Shown one piece after another: positions 6,485-10,662 of a DNA stretch of 10,662 nucleotides. The stretch is from Planctomycetota bacterium (GTDB lineage: Bacteria; Planctomycetota; Phycisphaerae; Sedimentisphaerales; Anaerohalosphaeraceae), in contig QNBS01000047.1 in assembly GCA_003644175.1 (NCBI GenBank), positions 1 through 10,662 on the forward strand, written 5' to 3'. How positions within the stretch are numbered: the stretch's first letter is position 1; every line of letters begins with the position of its first letter. The notes below the pieces were generated by a model. It was given only the letters and a program-made list of their open reading frames with translations, was not told the origin of the DNA and did not search any database. Position numbers and translations under genes: made by a program.

Positions 6485-6589
6485 TTGCCACAGAGAGCCT
6501 GCCCTGAGCGTAGCCGAACGGGACACAGAGATCACAGAGAATTATATATTTCTTTTTTTTCTCTGAGTTCTCTGTGGACTCTGTGGCTA
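6485..6589. repeat. CACAGAG-type palindromic repeat, interrupted by a second repeat
   Basis: GCCACAGAG (6487-6495) is mirrored by CTCTGTGGC (6579-6587), and CACAGAGAA (6533-6541) by TTCTCTGTG (6568-6576), giving a long inverted repeat around an AT-rich centre with a run of eight T. Extra ACACAGAG units lie in the left arm. Such CACAGAG tracts are common in intergenic DNA of planctomycetes and other environmental bacteria, and no function is established. The left arm is split by the 29-base repeat at 6494-6522; removing that insert restores a continuous CACAGAG series. A transcript could fold strongly, so it may act as a bidirectional terminator-like or insulating structure between the divergent MBL and DUF434 genes. 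Confidence 0.65.
6494..6522 (+). repeat. 29-base dispersed repeat, copy 2
   Basis: Exact inverted copy of 5450-5478. It sits within the left arm of the CACAGAG palindrome, between CAGAG and ACACAGAG. The two copies face each other across the RNase Z-like gene, so recombination between them could invert that gene. Confidence 0.75.
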
Positions 6590-6772
6590 ATACAAATTCC
6601 TATACCATTAAAATACATATCAGAATTCTTTTTTCATATACACTCACCCCGCCGGGGCGATGCCGGGTATCATAGAGGCAACGACCGATTATGTCAATTT
6701 GTTTCAAGAAGCTCATCCGTTTGCCGATATTCTTGTTGCCTCGGTCGATTTTGCCAATAGGATAAAGCGATT
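6590..6772. other. AT-rich leader region upstream of the DUF434 gene
   Basis: Between the palindromic repeat and the DUF434 start lies AT-rich sequence (about 6590-6645) that could hold promoters for either flanking gene, though no well-spaced -35/-10 pair was found. A short CCCC-GCC-GGGG hairpin lies at 6647-6657. From ATG at 6660 an open frame runs on and overlaps the DUF434 gene in another frame; its first 38 codons look mildly protein-like, but there is no ribosome site, so I do not call it a gene. Confidence 0.35.
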
Positions 6773-7510
6773 ATGCCGGATAAACGAAAACACAGGGGTC
6801 CGCATCCCGACGACGCCGGGCTGTTTGCGGCGAAGAACACCGGTGTCCTTGGCGCCGCCGTCGCCGATTATTCCATGCTGCTTAGCGCCGGCTATGCGCC
6901 GAAAAGCTCGCTCAAGCTCGTCGGCGACCATTTCGCCCTGACCGAGCGCCAGCGATTAGCCATAATGCGCTCGGCCTGCTCCGACGACCAGCTTGCCGGG
7001 CGATCGGCAAAACAGACAGACGTCGGCGAATTGAAAGGCCGACCCATCGTCATAGACGGCTACAATCTGCTCATCACCATCGAATCGGCCCTCAGCGGCG
7101 CTGCGATCTTCATCGGCAGGGACCGCTGCATGCGCGATCTGTCCGGCATACACGGCTCATACAGAAAAGTAACTGAAACCATACCCGCAATAGAACTGAT
7201 TGCATCGCAGTTAGTCAACCTCGGCGTCGCACACGCCCTATGGCTGTTCGACAGTCCCGTCTCGAACTCCGGTCGACTGAAGACTCTCATGTACGAACTG
7301 ATCGAAAAAAACGACTGGCCCTTCGACGTGGAGCTCCTGACCAACCCCGACAACGAACTGGTCGCCACCGAAAAAACAATCGCAACAAGCGACAGCAATA
7401 TCCTCGACAACTGCAACCAATGGACAAACCTTGCCGCCTGCATAATCCAGACAGAAATCCAAAAAGGCAATATCGAGGTAAACCTCATCGACCTGTCTCC
7501 TTCACAGTAG
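6773..7510 (+). CDS. DUF434/DUF5616 family protein, possible PIN/NYN-like nuclease fold
   Basis: A 245-residue cytoplasmic protein. The N-terminal part (7-80) has the DUF434 signature: RGPHPDD, LFA, a D-Y-S-x-L-L-S-x-G-Y stretch (32-41), SLKLVGD (46-52), LTERQRLAIMRSACSD (56-71). The C-terminal part matches what I remember as DUF5616: GRPIVIDGYNLLITIESALSG (89-109, never quoted as catalytic), RDLSGIHGSYR (121-131), LFDSPVSNSGRLK (158-170) and TSDSNILDN (205-213). The V-I-D-G-Y-N strand and later acidic clusters (Asp160, Asp193, Asp207) resemble the acidic pocket of NYN/PIN ribonucleases such as YacP. This is inference, and no activity is known to me for the family. AGGA ends ten bases before the ATG at 6773, a slightly long gap. 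The gene stands alone, with a palindromic hairpin right after its stop. Confidence 0.8.
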   Translation: MPDKRKHRGPHPDDAGLFAAKNTGVLGAAVADYSMLLSAGYAPKSSLKLVGDHFALTERQRLAIMRSACSDDQLAGRSAKQTDVGELKGRPIVIDGYNLLITIESALSGAAIFIGRDRCMRDLSGIHGSYRKVTETIPAIELIASQLVNLGVAHALWLFDSPVSNSGRLKTLMYELIEKNDWPFDVELLTNPDNELVATEKTIATSDSNILDNCNQWTNLAACIIQTEIQKGNIEVNLIDLSPSQ

Positions 7511-7532
7511 GGGCGACCCCACGTGGTCGCCC
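7511..7532. repeat. Palindromic repeat/hairpin between convergent genes
   Basis: GGGCGACC (7511-7518) and GGTCGCCC (7525-7532) pair perfectly over eight bases with a six-base loop, starting immediately after the DUF434 stop codon (7508-7510). There is no T-run on either strand. Translations of this sequence ('GRPRGVAPT' or 'VGATPRGRP') recur in false ORFs of environmental genomes, which points to a dispersed repeat. It may still help end transcription of both convergent genes. Confidence 0.6.
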
Positions 7533-7595
7533 TGAAATCATGGCGGGTGGCAGTCCCGATCTATTGAGAAGCAAAACGAAGTGGATGGCTTCCGT

Positions 7596-7895
7596 CTATA
7601 CCAAACGCGGCAGTCGGTCAATACTGACTTCGGCGAGGATCGCAAGGAATTTCTCCTGCCGCATTGCAGTCGCCTCGGCCACCTGCTCATCGGTCATGTT
7701 AAAACCGTGGATTTCGGCGGCAGCGCGAACATAGGCTGCGGCGCCGCGACCGAGTCCCTTTTCAAAATCGGCCCGCACAATTCCCTTCAACCCGAAAAGC
7801 TCTTCAAACATCGCTATCGAGGCCTGCGCATTGACGCCTTCGGTATCGGCTATGACGCCATCTACATCGAATATCAAGCCGTACAGTTTCGCCAT
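7596..7895 (-). pseudogene. HAD-superfamily phosphatase, 5' half only (beta-phosphoglucomutase-like)
   Basis: The 99-residue reading begins as a HAD enzyme should: MAKLYGLIFDVDGVIADTEG, with nucleophile Asp10 and acid/base Asp12, then an alpha-helical cap (about 20-85) ending in RQEKFLAIL. Family members are about 215-230 residues. Motifs II (Ser/Thr), III (Lys) and IV (acidic pair) are all missing because the frame stops at 7596 and no HAD-like sequence follows in any frame down to the palindromic repeat at 7511. It is therefore probably an inactive truncated gene; a cap-only protein is a less likely reading. Start: ATG at 7895 with AAGG nine bases upstream is preferred over GTG at 7928, which adds residues before the first beta strand. 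The loss probably came from a deletion whose end lies near the repeat. Confidence 0.65.
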
Positions 7896-7990
7896 CGTCC
7901 GTTGCCTTAATGAGATATTCTCACCCACACAGTGTAAACCGGCACTATGGCATTATGCAGGTTGCATGTGGAAATCGCAAACAGGAAATG

Positions 7991-8014
7991 GCGTATAAAA
8001 TGTGCGTATAAAAT
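7991..8014 (+). repeat. Tandem pair of an 11-base unit, GCGTATAAAAT
   Basis: GCGTATAAAAT occurs at 7991-8001 and again at 8004-8014, a 13-base period. The units look like paired binding sites or -10-like boxes, but no gene is suitably placed downstream on the plus strand, so they may be no more than flanking sequence of the terminator hairpin. Confidence 0.4.
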
Positions 8015-8016
8015 AA

Positions 8017-8049
8017 TGCCTGCCGCGATCATTGCAATCGCGGCAGGCA
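8017..8049 (-). terminator. Probable intrinsic terminator of the small membrane-protein gene
   Basis: Positions 8017-8029 pair perfectly with 8037-8049 (13 bp: TGCCTGCCGCGAT with ATCGCGGCAGGCA) around a seven-base loop. Read on the minus strand, the stem is followed by ATTATTTTAT, a broken U-tract, 110 bases after the stop of the small protein at 8161. On the plus strand no T-run follows. Two copies of GCGTATAAAAT (7991-8001 and 8004-8014) lie right after it in the minus direction. Confidence 0.65.
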
Positions 8050-8160
8050 CAGCGAGCGAAACCTTGCATCCTGCTTCAAGCAAGGACACAAATCAATCGA
8101 TACCGAAAACATCTGCTTTTCGTAATCGGAAGCAACTGCTTACAGCATCTTATGCCGCTG

Positions 8161-8436
8161 TTACTTCTTTTTTTGTTCGGCAAGCTCCTTTTTGATGATC
8201 TCGCCCAATTGAACAGCTTTTTCCTCGGCGAAAGTAACAAACTTCCTCATGCTCGCTCCGGCAACCTTTCCAAACTCTGCGGAACCGGACTCGCTTGCCT
8301 GGCTGCTAAATCCAAATCCGCCGGTTCTTGTCCCGCCCCCATTCGCTTTGGCGTCAGCGGGCGCCAGATAATAGACTGCCGTGGCGAAGCCTGCGAAGTA
8401 GATAATCAGCGCCAAGAGCAATTTACTCCGCCACAT
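8161..8436 (-). CDS. Small single-pass membrane or exported protein, hypothetical
   Basis: A 91-residue protein that I do not recognise. Residues 5-25 form one hydrophobic segment (LLLALIIYFAGFATAVYYL), probably an uncleaved anchor or signal peptide, followed by APADA, a Gly/Ser-rich linker (33-58) and a charged, helix-prone tail (62-91) ending in KKELAEQKKK. An N-in anchor would place the tail in the periplasm; the charged tail could bind a partner or the envelope. The start is set by GAGGGGG six bases before the ATG at 8436; an ATG directly upstream (8439) would leave only three bases. The in-frame extension to 8700 crosses the promoter at 8509-8537 and is rejected. The gene is monocistronic, with its own promoter and terminator. 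Confidence 0.75.
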   Translation of the reverse strand: MWRSKLLLALIIYFAGFATAVYYLAPADAKANGGGTRTGGFGFSSQASESGSAEFGKVAGASMRKFVTFAEEKAVQLGEIIKKELAEQKKK

Positions 8437-8508
8437 CATATTCCCCCTCAAGAAAACATCGCTCACTGTCGGTCGCCGCAACTCTTTGACGACGCCCTTT
8501 ACACATAA

Positions 8509-8537
8509 AATGTAAGAACTAATCGGTGACGAGTCAA
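8509..8537 (-). promoter_or_regulatory. Sigma-70-type promoter for the small membrane-protein gene
   Basis: On the minus strand: -35 TTGACT (8532-8537), a 17-base spacer and -10 TACATT (8509-8514). Transcription would begin near 8502, giving a leader of about 65 bases. Confidence 0.7.
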
Positions 8538-8539
8538 AC

Positions 8540-8753
8540 TGCCACGGTCGGTTTATCATAACTTTGACAAAAAAACTTTTCCGCCTGCGCCGGCCGCAAT
8601 TGTGCTCAACAGTCTCATAATAATCGGTTGTTTCGCATGTATGGCGGCCTGGGCGTCGATGTCCTTGACAGGCAAGCCGTCCCGGGGGCATATAGTGCAC
8701 CTGTCATATCGCGTATCGTTCCGGTCGTGACTTTCAGCGTCCGAAAAAAAAGG
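8540..8753. other. Divergent intergenic region without a clear gene
   Basis: This stretch lies upstream of both the small membrane-protein promoter and the pfkB promoter. A 56-codon plus-strand frame (8637-8807) has no ribosome site and reads through the pfkB promoter, so it is not called. I see no repeat or RNA motif that I can name. Confidence 0.4.
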
Positions 8754-8782
8754 TTTGCATGGGGTTCCGGAAGGGTTATACT
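8754..8782 (+). promoter_or_regulatory. Sigma-70-type promoter for the pfkB-pentapeptide operon
   Basis: -35 TTTGCA (8754-8759), a 17-base spacer and -10 TATACT (8777-8782). The start of transcription would be near 8789, leaving an unusually long leader of about 140 bases. The leader holds a small TACCC-TTCA-GGGTA hairpin (around 8814-8827) and two tiny frames (8791-8829, 12 codons; 8848-8907, 19 codons), neither with a good ribosome site. Confidence 0.65.
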
Positions 8783-8929
8783 GGTTTGCGATGTCGTACC
8801 GGAATAGTTTTTTATACCCTTCAGGGTAGTAAATTCCCGCGAGTAAAATGGCAAGTATTGATTTGAAAACACGTTACTGCGAACACAACGGGAATTTTCA
8901 ATTGTGATCAGTATACATGGAGGTATAAG

Positions 8930-9895
8930 ATGGCTGGACGGATTCCGAAGATAGTTGTCGTCGGGCCCACGTACGTCGACATGGTTATCAAGTGCAAGGA
9001 GTTTCCGACGCCGGGTGAGGCGGTCGATGGTTTCGGGGCCTCGTGCGTGCCGACAGGAGCAGGCCCCAACCGGGCGGTAGAGGCTGCACTTTGCGATTGT
9101 GATGTCACCCTTATCAGCAAGGTCGGCGAAGATCCCTTTGGTGAAATGGCCAAGGCGAATCTCCGCCGCTATCGAATCAACACCGAACTTATCTACATGG
9201 CCAGTGCGATGAGCACCGGCGTCATCATGACAATGGTCGACGCCCTGGGGGAAAACAGCGGCTGCATTTCGGCAGGCGCCAATCGAGCATTAGGCGCCGA
9301 CGAGATTGCCTGCGCTTCGGCCGAATCCGTGATAGGCGCCGCCGACGTATGTCTGATTTGCGGCGAACTTCCCGAAGATACGGTGGTGACGGCGATTCGC
9401 ACGGCCGAACTTCACAGGACAAAGATTATTCTCGAAACGCCGCCGCAGGATCACCACATTACCAGAGCCTCCGACCTGGCCTGGCCGATGGAATATTATA
9501 CGGTCGATGTGCTGATTCCGAATTTCTACAAGCTTGCCCAGGGCGCCGAATTAGGGGCGGGCAGTGCGGGCGAGTTGAAACTGATCGCATCGGAACTCGT
9601 AGCCAGGGGCATCGGGTGCGTGCTCATCAAGATGCCGCCGCGTGAAGTTTTCATGGTGGACCGCAACGATACGACTCATGTCCCATGGTTCGACCTTGGT
9701 ATTGTCGATCACACCGCCAGTGGCGACGCCTTTGCCGGAGCACTTGCGGCGTCCTGCGCCGTCGGCGACGAACCGAAAGACGCGGTGAAGTTCGCCTGTG
9801 CCGCAGGCGCCCTTGCAATGTCGAAATTCGGGACCCAGGACTCTCTGCCGAAAAAAGAGAAGATAATCGAGCTGCTCCAGCAAAACGGTGATTGA
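8930..9895 (+). CDS. PfkB/ribokinase-family sugar (or nucleoside) kinase
   Basis: A 321-residue cytoplasmic kinase of normal family length, transferring phosphate from ATP to a sugar or similar alcohol. Seen: a beta strand with GPTYVDMV (12-19), the substrate-side GAGPNRAVEAAL (43-54), SKVGEDPFG (63-71), DALGENSGCISAGAN (104-118, typical of ribokinases), PNFYKL (197-202), and the C-terminal PfkB signature VDHTASGDAFAGALA (259-273) with catalytic Asp266. Changes from the consensus are GAGPNR for GGKGxN, ASGD for (A/G)AGD, and His261 where DTT is common; the substrate therefore cannot be named. Start: GGAGGT five bases before the ATG at 8930, the strongest ribosome site in the window. The pentapeptide-repeat gene starts 18 bases after its stop, so the two are probably one operon. 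Confidence 0.9.
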   Translation: MAGRIPKIVVVGPTYVDMVIKCKEFPTPGEAVDGFGASCVPTGAGPNRAVEAALCDCDVTLISKVGEDPFGEMAKANLRRYRINTELIYMASAMSTGVIMTMVDALGENSGCISAGANRALGADEIACASAESVIGAADVCLICGELPEDTVVTAIRTAELHRTKIILETPPQDHHITRASDLAWPMEYYTVDVLIPNFYKLAQGAELGAGSAGELKLIASELVARGIGCVLIKMPPREVFMVDRNDTTHVPWFDLGIVDHTASGDAFAGALAASCAVGDEPKDAVKFACAAGALAMSKFGTQDSLPKKEKIIELLQQNGD

Positions 9896-9913
9896 TGGGT
9901 TGAGGTATAGTGC

Positions 9914-10621
9914 ATGGCGTTTCAAAGAGAAAAGCAGCGGATTTCTTCGAGCGAGGTTTTGCAGGCCCTTGCCGACGGCGCCGATATTCGGCTCGAAGGC
10001 TGCACGATCTCCGGCGACCTCGACGTCAACCGCCTTTTCGTCAAGGATGAGAGTTTCGACACGTCGCGTCTGGAAGTCGGCAGCCGCGACGAGACCAGCG
10101 TGGCGACCTTTTCCCAGTCGATTGTCTTCAATTCATGCACCTTCGAGGGTGATGTCTGTTTTGCCGGTCCCTGGGACAAGACCGATGAGTTGACGGTCAT
10201 TTTCAAACGTGACATCGGCTTTAACTCCTCCTGTTTTCAGGGCCAGACGCGGTTCGACGGCGTGGTGTTTCGGGGGCTGGCCGGTTTCGACGGCTGCACA
10301 TTTCGGCGTGTGGTGGGTTTCCGCAGGGCCGACTTCGGGGCGCGGGCATTATTCCGCACCGCCCAGTTCGACGGCTACGGCCTGTTCAGCGGAGCGGTGT
10401 TCGGCAAGGAAGTGCGATTCACCAACACCTGCTTTGGCAAAGGGGGCAACTTCACCGGCGTGCGTTTCGGGGAGACGGCGGATTTCGGCGGCTGCCATTC
10501 CGGCAGCAAGGCCATGCCGATCTACGAGTCGGTCCATTTCGCCAGGCGCCGCCGCGGCGACGAGTCGCTGCGACCTGAGCCTCTGAACCGTCGCCAGAAG
10601 TTGGCGCATCGTTCGTGGTAG
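9914..10621 (+). CDS. Pentapeptide-repeat (Pentapeptide_3-like) protein, disrupted C-terminus
   Basis: The 235-residue reading has an N-terminal lead (ISSSEVLQALADGADIRLEG, then GDLDVNRL) and a right-handed quadrilateral beta-helix region from about 69 to 193. Phenylalanines recur at alternating 5- and 6-residue steps (114, 119, 125, 130, 136, 141, 147, 152, 158, 163, 169, 174, 180, 185, 191). This F-centred, 11-residue period fits Pentapeptide_3 more than the classic A(D/N)LxX pattern. GAGGT seven bases before the ATG at 9914 supports the start. After YESVHFARRRRGD (204-216) family members, as I remember them, go on to a Trp/Tyr-rich helical segment, often with a channel-like membrane domain. 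Here the last 19 residues look like noise, and the stop comes at 10621. The missing segment seems to be on the opposite strand (10579-10662). The gene is probably interrupted by an inversion. Confidence 0.75.
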   Translation: MAFQREKQRISSSEVLQALADGADIRLEGCTISGDLDVNRLFVKDESFDTSRLEVGSRDETSVATFSQSIVFNSCTFEGDVCFAGPWDKTDELTVIFKRDIGFNSSCFQGQTRFDGVVFRGLAGFDGCTFRRVVGFRRADFGARALFRTAQFDGYGLFSGAVFGKEVRFTNTCFGKGGNFTGVRFGETADFGGCHSGSKAMPIYESVHFARRRRGDESLRPEPLNRRQKLAHRSW

Positions 10622-10662
10622 AAGCTCTCGCCGGCCAATTGATAATAGCCCGCTTCGGTGCA
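10522..10662 (-). pseudogene. Opposite-strand segment resembling the missing C-terminal part of the pentapeptide protein
   Basis: From the window edge, the minus strand reads open for 46 codons to TAG at 10522-10524. Residues 1-28 (10579-10662) read as TEAGYYQLAGESFYHERC then ANFWRRFRG, which is the helical 'AGYYxLAGExFYxERCxxFWRxFRG' segment that I remember following the pentapeptide repeats in this family. The remaining codons are antisense to the plus-strand ORF and look random. Either the segment was inverted relative to the plus-strand gene, or a second related gene enters from the right and is broken at the same point. The match is from memory, but the pattern is distinct from a chance antisense reading. 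Confidence 0.5.
10557..10568. repeat. 12-base palindrome at the pentapeptide strand switch
   Basis: GCGAC-GA-GTCGC is a perfect 5-bp inverted repeat with a two-base centre. It lies between the last family-like residue of the plus-strand ORF and the first family-like residue of the minus-strand segment. Confidence 0.5.

Noticed and set aside
6487..6589. CACAGAG repeats considered as a small CRISPR array
   Set aside because: The units are only 7-9 bases, arranged as a palindrome with no regular spacers, and no cas gene is nearby.
6660..6941. 93-codon plus-strand frame overlapping the DUF434 start
   Set aside because: No ribosome site; after about 38 codons it is merely an out-of-frame reading of the DUF434 gene.
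7533..7595. Possible frameshifted continuation of the HAD gene
   Set aside because: Translating the segment beyond the stop in all three frames gave no HAD motif II-IV sequence, so truncation fits better than a frameshift.
8437..8700. Extension of the small membrane protein to 179 residues
   Set aside because: It crosses the TTGACT/TACATT promoter, has low-complexity unlikely residues, and would bury the N-terminal anchor; GAGGGGG marks the internal start.
8637..8807. 56-codon plus-strand frame upstream of pfkB
   Set aside because: No ribosome site, no recognisable sequence, and it reads straight through the pfkB promoter.

Overview
The window reads as bacterial chromosome of moderate to high GC (about 55-58% by eye). 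It is probably from a Gram-negative-type member of the Planctomycetota, perhaps a Phycisphaerae or Sedimentisphaerales-like lineage. That placement is an inference. It rests on an OmcB/DUF11-type lipoprotein, a divergent MurG with an altered acceptor motif, a DUF434 protein, a pentapeptide protein of the Pentapeptide_3 style, and intergenic dispersed repeats of kinds I associate with environmental planctomycete and related genomes. No rRNA, tRNA, CRISPR array, transposase or phage gene was seen.

Layout. Positions 1-4333 are on the minus strand: an OmcB-like repeat lipoprotein, an orphan MurG-like glycosyltransferase, and a Thermotoga-type DAHP synthase (first step of the shikimate pathway). 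A back-to-back promoter pair at 4387-4456 separates the DAHP synthase from a plus-strand metallophosphoesterase (4527-5186). Positions 5187-8160 form a patchwork: a remnant of a probable glycoside hydrolase gene abutting the phosphoesterase stop codon, an RNase Z-like metallo-beta-lactamase gene, several dispersed or palindromic repeats (one apparently nested in another), a DUF434 gene, and a HAD phosphatase gene that has lost its 3' half. A short membrane-anchored protein follows on the minus strand with a clear promoter. Finally a PfkB sugar kinase and a pentapeptide-repeat protein form a plus-strand operon from about 8754 to the window edge.

How the genes relate. Most are single housekeeping or solitary genes with their own signals. 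Only pfkB and the pentapeptide gene look co-transcribed. MurG, the lipoprotein and perhaps the pentapeptide protein relate to the envelope, but they do not form an obvious system.

The strongest unexpected signal is at the right edge. The pentapeptide ORF loses its expected continuation near 10560. A peptide that looks like that continuation is encoded on the opposite strand from the window edge inward, with a GCGAC-GA-GTCGC palindrome at the switch. This suggests a small inversion (natural, possibly switchable) or an assembly fold. I did not find convincing evidence for a wholly new multi-gene system.
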